NCBI RefSeq assembly: GCF_005863245.1
Contig: NZ_VBUT01000004.1
Location: 372,001-436,000 of the forward strand
From: Nocardia cyriacigeorgica
Lineage (GTDB): Bacteria > Actinomycetota > Actinomycetes > Mycobacteriales > Mycobacteriaceae
Direction of reading: 5' to 3'
DNA: 64,000 nucleotides
Shown: positions 34,622 through 42,523 of the stretch, piece after piece
Layout: the number at the start of each line of letters is the position of its first letter
How positions within the stretch are numbered: the stretch's first letter is position 1
Program-made: the position numbers and the translations under genes
Notes under the pieces: generated by a model
What the model was told of the DNA's origin: nothing
The model's database searches: none
What the model saw: only the letters and a program-made list of their open reading frames with translations

Positions 34622-34663
34622 CTGTCGCCGCGTCGGCGGTGATCCGCCATCGTGCGACGCCAA

Positions 34664-34693
34664 ACTTTAGCCGGAAGCGGCGCCGGGTGCCAA
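34664..34693 (-). promoter_or_regulatory. Promoter of tRNA-Gly
   Basis: On the minus strand, TTGGCA (34693-34688) and TAAAGT (34669-34664) are 18 bp apart, 42 bp before the tRNA 5' end. This is a good sigma-A-type match for a stable RNA gene. Confidence 0.65.
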
Positions 34694-34882
34694 ACCGGCT
34701 AGTCACCAGGTGTTTCCCACCGCCGACAACCACCCCCGCCGAGCATCGCACCAGGTTCAACCGGTGGCGGGGCACAGCGGCCCGGCGACCCGGGCTACGG
34801 CACCGGTATCCGTGTCCGGTGGGCGCAATGCTCACCGACTGCGGCCACGGCGTCGCCTGCTGCGGCAGCGGACAGACTGTGC

Positions 34883-35665
34883 TTACTCGCGTTCAGGTGC
34901 CGGATCTCGGTGCGGCCGTTGTGCCGCCTCACGCTTGGCTCGGCGCGCGGCCAGCTCGGCGCGCTCGAGTTCCGCAGCGCGCTCCACGGTCGGCGCACCG
35001 CCGCCGAGCCGGGCCGGCACCCAGGGCGCGCCTGCCGGAGCCGGGTACCCGTCCTGCGCCGCGGCGAGCTGAGCACCCAATTCCGTCCGCAGCCGGGCGG
35101 TCAGTTCGTCGGGTGTGCCCATCGGCGGGATCGGCGGTCCGATCCGGATATTGATCGGGAAGTTATTGCGGCCCAGGCGTTTCGGAATATCCTTGGTCCA
35201 GATGCGCTGGGCGCCCCAGATGGCGAGCGGAATGATCGGCACATCGGCTTCCAGCGCCATACGGGCGGCGCCGGATTTGAATTCCTTCAACTCGAAGCTG
35301 CGGCTGATGGTGGCCTCGGGATAGACGACCACCAGTTCGCCCGCGCGCAGCGCATCGACTGCGCGGGTGAAGGATTCGGCACCGGCGGACCGGTCGACGC
35401 CGATCGCCTTGCAATGCTTCATGAGGAAGCCGACGATCCCGTGTTCGAGTTCGGCTTTCATCATGTACCGCACATTGCGGCCCGAATTGCGGCCGACCAG
35501 ACCGACTTCCATGAAGTCGAGGTAGGCGGTGTGGTTTACAGCGACCACACCGCCGCCGGTGCGCGGAAACAGCTCCTGGCCGCGGATATCGATCCGCAGA
35601 CCCTGCGCCCAGAGCACTGTGCGCACCAAACCGGTGAGGATGTCGTAGACCGGTTCGCGAGCCAT
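34883..35665 (-). CDS. PlsC-type 1-acylglycerol-phosphate acyltransferase (Rv3814c/Rv3815c-like)
   Basis: 260 residues from the ATG at 35665, with AGGGGG upstream. The acyltransferase block NHTAYLDF gives the HX4D catalytic motif (about residue 43), followed by PEATISRSF where many family members have PEGTRS, and PIIPLAIWGAQRIW. It should transfer an acyl chain to lysophosphatidate or another lipid at the inner membrane face. The C-terminal 50 residues are a charged Ala/Arg/Glu helix. It is a close paralogue of the next gene, 22 bp upstream in the same operon, matching the clustered acyltransferases Rv3814c-Rv3816c. Confidence 0.9.
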   Translation of the reverse strand: MAREPVYDILTGLVRTVLWAQGLRIDIRGQELFPRTGGGVVAVNHTAYLDFMEVGLVGRNSGRNVRYMMKAELEHGIVGFLMKHCKAIGVDRSAGAESFTRAVDALRAGELVVVYPEATISRSFELKEFKSGAARMALEADVPIIPLAIWGAQRIWTKDIPKRLGRNNFPINIRIGPPIPPMGTPDELTARLRTELGAQLAAAQDGYPAPAGAPWVPARLGGGAPTVERAAELERAELAARRAKREAAQRPHRDPAPERE

Positions 35666-35687
35666 CCGGCAACCCCCTGTGGTCGGC

Positions 35688-36449
35688 CTACTGCTGTGCG
35701 GCGTTCTTGCGTGCGGCCCGCGCGGCGGCCTTCTCCGCGGCCTCGGCGGCGTCCATCGCGTCGGCCTCCTCCAGCGTCGGCGCGCTGCCGCCCAGCCGCG
35801 CCGGAACCCAGTAGGCGCCGGGTTCGTGCTGGTAATCGCGCTGCACCTCGAGCAGCATGCGCTGCATGGTGGAGCGCAGCTGCGCGGTGAGGTCGGCGGC
35901 GGGCTCGTAGGGCTGAATGGGTTCGCCGACGGCGATGGAGATCGGGGTGTTGGTGCGGCCCAGCCGCTTCGGGAAACCCTTGGTCCACACCCGCTGGGCG
36001 CCCCAGATGACGATCGGAATGATCGGCACATCGGCCTCGATCGCCATGCGGGCGGCGCCGGATTTGAATTCCTTGATCTCGAAGCTGCGGCTGATCGTCG
36101 CCTCCGGGTACACCCCGACCAGCTCACCGCGCCGCAGATAGTCGACGGCGGCCTTGTAGGAATCGGCGCCGGCGGACCGATCGACCGGAATATGCTTCAG
36201 CGCCCGCATGATCGGGCCGGAGATCTTGTTGTCGAAGACCTCTTTCTTGGCCATGAACCGGATATAGCGCTTCGGCGTGCGCACCGGCAGTCCGGCATAG
36301 GTGAAATCCATGTATCCGGTGTGGTTCACCGCCAGGACGGCACCACCGGACGCAGGGATGTGTTCATCGCCGGTGACGGTGAACTTCAGACCTTCAACGA
36401 AGAAGACGGTACGGGCCAGGCCGATGATCGTCCGGTAGACGGGTTCCAC
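35688..36449 (-). CDS. PlsC-type acyltransferase, paralogue of the preceding gene
   Basis: 253 residues from the GTG at 36449 (start VEPVYRTIIG aligns with EPVYDILTG of the paralogue; upstream codons lack similarity). The catalytic HX4D lies in NHTGYMDF, then PEATISRSFEIKEFKSGAARMA, nearly identical to the downstream copy. The Ala-rich charged C-terminus is also shared. A membrane-associated lipid acyltransferase with unknown acceptor. The promoter should lie in the 111-bp divergent gap with the lipoprotein gene at 36561. Confidence 0.89.
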   Translation of the reverse strand: MEPVYRTIIGLARTVFFVEGLKFTVTGDEHIPASGGAVLAVNHTGYMDFTYAGLPVRTPKRYIRFMAKKEVFDNKISGPIMRALKHIPVDRSAGADSYKAAVDYLRRGELVGVYPEATISRSFEIKEFKSGAARMAIEADVPIIPIVIWGAQRVWTKGFPKRLGRTNTPISIAVGEPIQPYEPAADLTAQLRSTMQRMLLEVQRDYQHEPGAYWVPARLGGSAPTLEEADAMDAAEAAEKAAARAARKNAAQQ

Positions 36450-36560
36450 AATTCCGCTAGCGTAGTCGCTGCCCGGCCGATCCGGCAGTGCGGCGGTATT
36501 GCGCGCCGTAGGCACAGGGTGATCGACCCCAGTCACGCACGAGGAAAGGTGATCTCCGAA

Positions 36561-37445
36561 GTGGACCGCGCCGAGCCCGAATCGCAGCACACCCGCTCAC
36601 CTCGAGCCGCTTTCGTAGCCGCTGCCATCGCCTGCGCAGCCGTGCTCGCCGGATGCGATTCGGCGTCGGGCATCCCCGGTGACGATCCCGCCGACGGCAG
36701 CTCCGTCACCGCCACCACGCCACCCGCGGCGATTCCGGCTCAGCCCTCCACGACCACCCCGGCCGCACCCCCGATCCCCGCCGACGCGCCCCCGGTCGGC
36801 GCCGTGCCCGGTGTCCCCGAGGCGGCGCCCGCGGTGCGGCGCTGGGCCGTCGACCTGGAGAACAAGACCATCGCCCAGCTCCAGACCACCTGCTGGACGC
36901 TGCCGCCGCTCACCGTCGCCGATATGTACGCCGATCCGCAGCCGGTGCTGGCCGCGCTGGCCCGGCCGGGCACCGTCACCGATGACGTCATCACCTGGCG
37001 CAACGCCGGCACCACCGTCACCGTCGACCGGGCGGCCGTCGCCTCCGGTTACGCCTGCCCCCGGGTCTTCCCCGCGGGCGCCGAACCCGGCTACGACGAC
37101 GCCGACGCCCGCCACACCGTGCGCCGCTACCTGGCCCGGCTCACCGGACAACCACTCGACCCGTCCGACCAGGAAGGCACCCACCCGCTGATCTGCAAGG
37201 CGAACCCGGCCGCCTGGGATCCGCAGGGCACGGGCAACCCGATTCCGGCGCCGCTGGCCAACAACCCCGGCCGGCTCACCGGCACCACCGCCTTCGCCGA
37301 TCAGCAGATCAGCTCGCAGGCGCTGCGTGCCGGATATGTGTCGGTTCAGGTGCCGGTGACGAACTCCTCGGGTGTGACCCAGACCAAGACCTTCACCTTG
37401 CGTGAGGGAACCGACGGCTACTGCATCGGGGACGTCTCGCCGTAG
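36561..37445 (+). CDS. Putative lipoprotein with Pro/Thr-rich linker
   Basis: 294 residues. The GTG at 36561 is chosen because AAAGGTGATC, matching the 16S rRNA tail, lies six bases upstream; an in-frame GTG at 36549 would sit too close to GAGGAA. A hydrophobic stretch ends in lipobox VLAGC (about Cys33). A Pro/Thr/Ala linker of about 60 residues precedes a soluble domain with four Cys (TCWTL, YACPRV, LICKAN, YCIGD) that could form two disulfides. No family recognised. It is an extracytoplasmic anchored protein. Confidence 0.82.
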   Translation: MDRAEPESQHTRSPRAAFVAAAIACAAVLAGCDSASGIPGDDPADGSSVTATTPPAAIPAQPSTTTPAAPPIPADAPPVGAVPGVPEAAPAVRRWAVDLENKTIAQLQTTCWTLPPLTVADMYADPQPVLAALARPGTVTDDVITWRNAGTTVTVDRAAVASGYACPRVFPAGAEPGYDDADARHTVRRYLARLTGQPLDPSDQEGTHPLICKANPAAWDPQGTGNPIPAPLANNPGRLTGTTAFADQQISSQALRAGYVSVQVPVTNSSGVTQTKTFTLREGTDGYCIGDVSP

Positions 37446-37506
37446 CGACTACCCTGGACGACCGGCTGACAGTTCGGAAACACCGCGGTTCAGGAGGAAC
37501 AAGCTC

Positions 37507-39045
37507 GTGCAGATCACCAGCGTCGGACATGCGGGTTTCCATATCCAGACGACGGCCGGATCGATTCTCTGCGACCCCTGGGTGAACCCCGCCTACTTCG
37601 GGTCCTGGTTCCCGTTCCCGGACAACTCCCAGCTCGACTGGGACGCCCTGGGCAATTGCGACTTCCTCTACGTCTCGCATCTGCACCGCGACCACTTCGA
37701 CGCCAAGAACCTGGCCGAGCACGTCAACAAGGACGCCACCGTCCTGCTGCCGGACTACCCGGTGCCGGATCTGCGCCGTGAGCTGGAGAAGCTGGGCTTC
37801 CACAAGTTCTTCGAGACCGAGGATTCGGTCAAGCACACGGTGACCGGCCCCGGCGGCGAGCTCGACATCATGATCATCGCGTTGCGCGCCCCCGCCGACG
37901 GGCCCATCGGCGACTCCGGGCTGGTCGTCTCCGACGGCGAGACCACCTGCTTCAACATGAACGACGCCCGGCCGGTCGACATGGACGTGCTGCACGACGC
38001 GTTCGGGCACGTCGACATCCATCTGCTGCAGTACTCGGGCGCGATCTGGTACCCGATGGTCTACGACATCCCCAGCCGCACCAAGTCGAACTTCGGCAAG
38101 CAGAAGCGTCAGCGCGGGATGGACCGGGCCCGCAGCTACATCGAACAGGTCGGCGCGACCTGGGTGGTGCCCTCGGCCGGGCCGCCGGTCTTCCTCGACG
38201 ACGAGCTGCGCTACCTCAACGACGACCGCGGCGACGAGGGCAACATCTTCCCTGATCAGATGGTGTTCCTGGAGCAGATGCGGATCCACGGCAACGCCGG
38301 CGGCGTGCTGATGATCCCGGGATCGGTCGCCGATGTGCGCGGCGCCGAACTGGAGCTCACCCACCCGTTCGACCCGGCCGAGATCTACGACGACAAGGCC
38401 GCCTACATCGAGAAGATGGCTCAGCGGATGGCGCCGGTGCTCGCGGCCGAGAAGGCCTCGTGGGCCACCGGCGACGGCCCGCTGCTGGAACCGCTGAAGG
38501 CGCTGCTCGAGCCGATCATGGCGCAGAGCGACCTGATCTGCGACGGCATCGGCTACCCCGTCGGCCTGGTGATCGGCGACGAAACCGTGGTGCTCGACTT
38601 CCCGAAGCGCCTGGTCCGCGGCCCGATCGAAGGCGAGGGCAAGTACCGCTACGGTTTCCGCATCGCCCCCGAGCTGGTGCGCACCGTGCTGCGCGACAAC
38701 GAGCCGGACTGGGTGAACACCATCTTCCTGTCCACCCGCTTCCAGGCCTGGCGCATCGGCGGCTACAACGAATTCCTCTACACCTTCTTCAAATGCCTCA
38801 CCGATGAGCGCATCGCCTACGCCGACGGCTGGTTCGCCGAGGCCCACGACGACTCCGCCTCCACCGAACTCGACGGCTGGGAAGTCCAACGCCGCTGCCC
38901 CCACCTCAAGGCCGACCTGTCCAAGTTCGGCGTCGTCGAAGGCAACACCCTCACCTGCAACCTGCACGGCTGGCAGTGGGACCTGGAATCCGGCCGCTGC
39001 AAGACCTCGAAGGGCCACGAACTGCGCTCCCGCAAGCTGGGCTGA
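37507..39045 (+). CDS. Metallo-beta-lactamase-fold protein with C-terminal Rieske [2Fe-2S] domain
   Basis: 512 residues from the GTG at 37507 (AGGAGG 11 bases upstream). The N-terminal UlaG-like metallo-beta-lactamase fold has HLHRDHFD (H58-x-H60-x-D62-H63). The C-terminal Rieske cluster site is CPHL (C464, H466) and CNLHGW (C484, H487). The same pairing of modules, in another order, occurs in CMP-N-acetylneuraminate hydroxylase, and Rv3818 of M. tuberculosis is a similar iron-sulfur protein at this map position. A redox or hydroxylation role on a sugar or nucleotide-sugar is possible, but the substrate is unknown. Confidence 0.92.
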   Translation: MQITSVGHAGFHIQTTAGSILCDPWVNPAYFGSWFPFPDNSQLDWDALGNCDFLYVSHLHRDHFDAKNLAEHVNKDATVLLPDYPVPDLRRELEKLGFHKFFETEDSVKHTVTGPGGELDIMIIALRAPADGPIGDSGLVVSDGETTCFNMNDARPVDMDVLHDAFGHVDIHLLQYSGAIWYPMVYDIPSRTKSNFGKQKRQRGMDRARSYIEQVGATWVVPSAGPPVFLDDELRYLNDDRGDEGNIFPDQMVFLEQMRIHGNAGGVLMIPGSVADVRGAELELTHPFDPAEIYDDKAAYIEKMAQRMAPVLAAEKASWATGDGPLLEPLKALLEPIMAQSDLICDGIGYPVGLVIGDETVVLDFPKRLVRGPIEGEGKYRYGFRIAPELVRTVLRDNEPDWVNTIFLSTRFQAWRIGGYNEFLYTFFKCLTDERIAYADGWFAEAHDDSASTELDGWEVQRRCPHLKADLSKFGVVEGNTLTCNLHGWQWDLESGRCKTSKGHELRSRKLG

Positions 39046-39099
39046 GCTGGGACTCGTCGAGTCCGGGGCCGACAGCGCCGGGCCGGGTATCGTGTCGGT

Positions 39100-39432
39100 A
39101 TGGCTTCTCCCGCACCGGCACCGGATCCTGCGGGCCCGCCCCTCACCGCAGACCCGGTGACCATCCGCGCGGTCCTGACGCCGACCCTGCGCGCGATCTT
39201 CGACTCCGAATGGGAACTCGTGCTCGAGCAGGCCAAGGAGAACAAAGAGCTCACCGGTATCAGGGCGATGCTGGACAAATGGCGCCACATAGCCCACGAC
39301 GAGCTGGTAGAGCCGGGCAGCTACTTCCGCCTGCAAGCAAAGGCTGAACAGATTCAACGGACCGGCGTCAACCCCGATGCCGCCACGATCGAGGAGATGC
39401 GCGCCGTGATCCGGCAGAAGCTGGGCCAATAG
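39100..39432 (+). CDS. DUF6247-like protein, putative antitoxin
   Basis: 110 residues from the ATG at 39100. A disordered Pro-rich start (about 20 residues) precedes helical sequence with FDSEWELVLEQAKENKEL, MLDKWRHIAHDEL and IEEMRAVIRQKLG. It resembles short actinobacterial proteins (DUF6247) encoded next to RelE/ParE-like proteins. The following gene starts on the base after this stop codon. Antitoxin function is inferred from size, gene order and the partner; no DNA-binding motif is obvious. Confidence 0.75.
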   Translation: MASPAPAPDPAGPPLTADPVTIRAVLTPTLRAIFDSEWELVLEQAKENKELTGIRAMLDKWRHIAHDELVEPGSYFRLQAKAEQIQRTGVNPDAATIEEMRAVIRQKLGQ

Positions 39433-39687
39433 GTGTACCGGATCGTCCCCGATGCCGCGACGATCGACCAGGTCGCAGCGCTGCCGATAGAAGCGCTCCT
39501 TCCGTACTCCGAAATACTGACGGTCCTAGAGCTGGATCCGTGGGGCGGCGAACCGCAGCACCGCGGCAACCCCGATGGCGCCGTCCGGCGATGGATATTC
39601 GGACCCGAAGGTGCCGGGCAGCTGGTCTACCTCGTCGTGGAGGATCGGCGAGAGGTTCATCTACTCCGTGTCCTGTGGTTGGGCTGA
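39433..39687 (+). CDS. RelE/ParE-like putative toxin
   Basis: 84 residues, GTG start immediately after the antitoxin stop. The pattern is that of small RelE/ParE-fold proteins: an N-terminal strand YRIVPDAATIDQVAALP, helix LLPYSEILTVLEL, then strands RRWIFGPEGAGQLVYLVVED and EVHLLRVLWLG. RelE-type catalytic residues cannot be assigned with confidence. The 3' end overlaps the convergent DMT transporter gene by 27 bp. Likely the toxic half of a type II pair, otherwise a conserved hypothetical. Confidence 0.7.
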   Translation: MYRIVPDAATIDQVAALPIEALLPYSEILTVLELDPWGGEPQHRGNPDGAVRRWIFGPEGAGQLVYLVVEDRREVHLLRVLWLG

Positions 39688-40659
39688 GCCCCGTGCGCCG
39701 GTGGTACTGCCCGGAGGAACTCCTGTCGCCAGGAGGACTGCGAGCAGGGTGAGGGCGCAGCCGATGAGGGCGGTGATCGAGAGGCCCGCGCCGGTCGGGA
39801 TGGCGACGTCGAGGGCCACTGAGGCCAGGAGTTGGCCTGCTACCGAGGTGAGGCCCAGAAGTAGGACGCCGATCCAGCGGACGACCAGGACGGCGAGGGC
39901 GATGAAGACCACGCCGATGACGCCGCCGAGGTAAAGCCATGGGTCGGTGGGGAATTCGTTTGGTGGGCCTGCGCCTGCGACCACCACGGCTTCGACGGCG
40001 AGCAATCCGAGCAGGCCGACGGCGAAGTTGATGCCGGTGGCGGGGAACGGGCCGCCGACCGCGCCGACGCGACCGTTCACCGCCTGCTGCCAGGCCAGGC
40101 CGATGCCGGCGAGAGCGGGAACGAGGATGAGGATCGCGGGCGGGACCTCGGCGATGCCGGCCGGCGCGGACAGTGCGCCGCTGACCTCGGAGCTGCCGAA
40201 CCCGGCGAGCGCGACGGCGAAGACACCGAGTGCCGCGGCGCCGACTCGGCGCAACGTCACCGGGGTGCGACCGTTCGGCGCCAACCCCAGCCGATCCACC
40301 ACCAGACTGCTCAGCAGCTGCCCCGCCACCACGGCCACGGTGAACGCGGTGACGCCGAGCGCGGTGATGGTGAGACCCTGACTCGCCACGAACGCCGCAC
40401 CGCACAACCCGCCGAGCAGCTGCCAGGGCCGCAGCTCCCCCGCCGCCACCGCCCGGCGCACCTTGCCGAGACCGTCACGCAAGGTCCGCGAACACGCGAA
40501 CGCCACCGCCAGCACCAGCAGTCCGGTGCCGAAACTGACCACCGCGGCCGCGATCCCGTCGTGCAACCGCTCGCCCAGCGCCCCATTGATCCTGGCCTGC
40601 ACCGCGACCCCGGCCCCGATGGACATCCCGAGCCCGAGCCCCAGCCGCCTGTGCACCAC
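39661..40659 (-). CDS. DMT-family transporter with two YdcZ (DUF606) units
   Basis: 332 residues from the GTG at 40659. Ten predicted membrane segments arranged as two five-helix YdcZ/DUF606 repeats: the first opens MSIGAGVAVQARINGALG, the second IGLAWQQAVNGRVGA. The conserved small-residue helix AFVASQGLTITALGV in unit 1 aligns with WLYLGGVIGVVFIALAV in unit 2. Drug/metabolite-superfamily exporter or importer of unknown substrate. It follows the small peptide gene and the MFS gene on the same strand, possibly one transcript. Confidence 0.88.
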   Translation of the reverse strand: MVHRRLGLGLGMSIGAGVAVQARINGALGERLHDGIAAAVVSFGTGLLVLAVAFACSRTLRDGLGKVRRAVAAGELRPWQLLGGLCGAAFVASQGLTITALGVTAFTVAVVAGQLLSSLVVDRLGLAPNGRTPVTLRRVGAAALGVFAVALAGFGSSEVSGALSAPAGIAEVPPAILILVPALAGIGLAWQQAVNGRVGAVGGPFPATGINFAVGLLGLLAVEAVVVAGAGPPNEFPTDPWLYLGGVIGVVFIALAVLVVRWIGVLLLGLTSVAGQLLASVALDVAIPTGAGLSITALIGCALTLLAVLLATGVPPGSTTGARGSAQPQDTE

Positions 40660-40711
40660 CGCGTCACCCTATCCCCGTGCAGGAGCTACACCATGCAGCC
40701 GCCGCCCGGCG

Positions 40712-40846
40712 CTACACGATCACATCGCACGTCGAGCACACCGGCTCGCCTGCCTGCCACCGACCAGGAGGAACCTGCCCCGGCTGCCGACAGGCAGGCA
40801 TGCGCACCCCTCGCGGGCGAAGCGGGTGCGAGTCGCCTGCCATCAT
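40712..40846 (-). CDS. Putative 44-residue peptide coupled to the MFS gene
   Basis: The ATG at 40846 overlaps the stop of the MFS gene (ATGA), and the frame ends 52 bp before the DMT gene. The product is basic and Pro/Arg-rich with three Cys (CRQPGQVPPGRWQAGEP, then VCSTCDVIV), so a CxxC pair lies near the end. Third-position GC is about 75%, lower than the neighbours. A GCCTGCCTG...CAGGCAGGC inverted repeat lies within it, so the region might instead be a hairpin. Real coding is plausible but unproven. Confidence 0.45.
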   Translation of the reverse strand: MMAGDSHPLRPRGVRMPACRQPGQVPPGRWQAGEPVCSTCDVIV

Positions 40847-42420
40847 CCGCCGCGATCGGTGGAGCTGCTCGACGGCGCGGGCCGGCGCGGCAGCCAGGCC
40901 GGTGTCACCGCGGCGATCGCGAGCACGCCGAGGCCGATCAGCGCGACGGTGGCCGACATCGACAACCACACCGTCACCAGGGCGACGAAGCCGAAGGCCG
41001 CGAGCGAGACGACCTCCGACAGCAGGCCGGACACGGAGGTCACCGTCGCCCGCGCCGGGCCTTCGATGGCGTCCTGCAATCGGGCGGCCGCGACCACGCC
41101 GGCGTTGTAGATCACGCCGTAGGACACGCCGAGCGCCACGAACCCCGACCCGGCGAGGACGTACATCGCCGCAGGCCAGCGTGTCGCCAGCCCGACCACC
41201 ACGGCACCGGCGATGAACAGCACGCCCGCGACCGCGACGGCGATACCCATGGTGCGGGCCCGCATCGTCTCGGTCCGCCCCGCCGTCACCGAACCGATCA
41301 GCGAACCGACCACCGTGATCGCCACCAGCACCGGGACGACCGCCGTCGCGACCCCGGCCTCCCCCGCGACCAGCGCGAAATACTCGTCGAAGGCAGTAAT
41401 GCCGTAGAGCAGCGCACCGAGCACCACACCATTGCGCACGGTCCTGACCCGCGTCGCCTCGGCCAGCCCTGAGCGCAGCATGGAAAGGTAGCGCGTGATC
41501 GGCCCGGCGGACGGCCCCGGCGTAACAGAAGAACTCGCGGCCGCGGATGAATCCGGTGCCACAGACGAGTCCGGCGCCGCGGAGGGGCTCGGCGCTCGAG
41601 CCGGATCCGCCGCCACGGAACGACTCGACGCCACAGAAGGACCCGGCGTAACAGACGGGTCGAGCGCCACAGACGAGTCCGGCGGCGTGGAAGCACTCGA
41701 CGCCCCAGACGCCCCCGGCATCACGGAAGGCTTCGGCACCCCAGAAGGGTCCGAACCAGCAGCCGACGGCGGCGCGGCGGTGATCGTCTCGGCCGCCACG
41801 TCGATGGATGCTTTCGATGCGCCGGTCGGGTCCCCCTCGATCTCCTCCACCTCCGCCGCTGACACCGCCTTGGGCGCCCCGGGTAGGCTCAGCGCGACGA
41901 CGGTGTGCGCGGCCGCCATCGCCACGCTCACCCAGCCGATCAACGGATAACCGCCGATCAGATACAGCGGGGTCGCGGCGAGGATGGCGATCAGCACCGC
42001 GATTTCGGTGCCCGCCCTGGTGTAGCCGAGGATCCGCGGGAACGCCGAGGGTTCGCCGCGCAGGCTGAGTTCGTCGTAGAGCAGCGCCTCGAAGGTCCCC
42101 GACCGCAGCGCGCCGGATACGCCCCACACCACGAATCCGGCGGCGAAGCCGAGGTAGCTGGGCAGCACCGTCCACAGGGTGAAACCGAGGGTGAGCAGCA
42201 CACCGCTCAGCACGAGCAGTCCCCGGCGCGACACCGTGTCTGCCCACGCGCCCGAGGGCACTTCGAGCAGGAACGCCGTCGCGGACCATAGCGCGAACAG
42301 CGACGAGATCTGCCCGGCGTTCAGGCCGTGGTCGGCGAACAGCAGGGCATAGATGGCATAGAGCGGGAAGAAATCACCGAGACCGGCGAACAGCACCGCC
42401 CGTACGGTCAGCGCACGCAT
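40843..42420 (-). CDS. MFS transporter with long Ser/Pro/Asp repeat loop
   Basis: 525 residues, about 110 longer than typical twelve-helix MFS proteins. Helices 1-6 occupy residues 5-185 (GDFFPLYAIYALLFAD, motif-A-like SGAWADTVSRRG, then YTRAGTEIAVLIAIL), and helices 7-12 occupy residues 315-515. The central cytoplasmic loop (about 190-305) is an imperfect repeat of Ser-Val-x-Pro/Asp units (PDSSVALDPSVTPGPS), visible in the DNA as copies of a short CCGG-CGT/CC-ACAGA-CGAGTC motif at 41520-41760. Sugar or drug export is possible; the substrate is unknown. Confidence 0.88.
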   Translation of the reverse strand: MRALTVRAVLFAGLGDFFPLYAIYALLFADHGLNAGQISSLFALWSATAFLLEVPSGAWADTVSRRGLLVLSGVLLTLGFTLWTVLPSYLGFAAGFVVWGVSGALRSGTFEALLYDELSLRGEPSAFPRILGYTRAGTEIAVLIAILAATPLYLIGGYPLIGWVSVAMAAAHTVVALSLPGAPKAVSAAEVEEIEGDPTGASKASIDVAAETITAAPPSAAGSDPSGVPKPSVMPGASGASSASTPPDSSVALDPSVTPGPSVASSRSVAADPARAPSPSAAPDSSVAPDSSAAASSSVTPGPSAGPITRYLSMLRSGLAEATRVRTVRNGVVLGALLYGITAFDEYFALVAGEAGVATAVVPVLVAITVVGSLIGSVTAGRTETMRARTMGIAVAVAGVLFIAGAVVVGLATRWPAAMYVLAGSGFVALGVSYGVIYNAGVVAAARLQDAIEGPARATVTSVSGLLSEVVSLAAFGFVALVTVWLSMSATVALIGLGVLAIAAVTPAWLPRRPAPSSSSTDRGG

Positions 42421-42523
42421 GCCGATCGGTTCGGCAGGCCTGCCGGGGCCGAATCAACAGCCGTAGACGAGTAAACGCATGTCACCAGCATCGCCGCAGC
42501 CGACGACCCCGGTCAAGGGATTT

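Noticed and set aside
35679..36560. Lipoprotein extended upstream to 588 residues
   Set aside because: The added part is antisense to the acyltransferase, and the real start has a matching Shine-Dalgarno and signal peptide.
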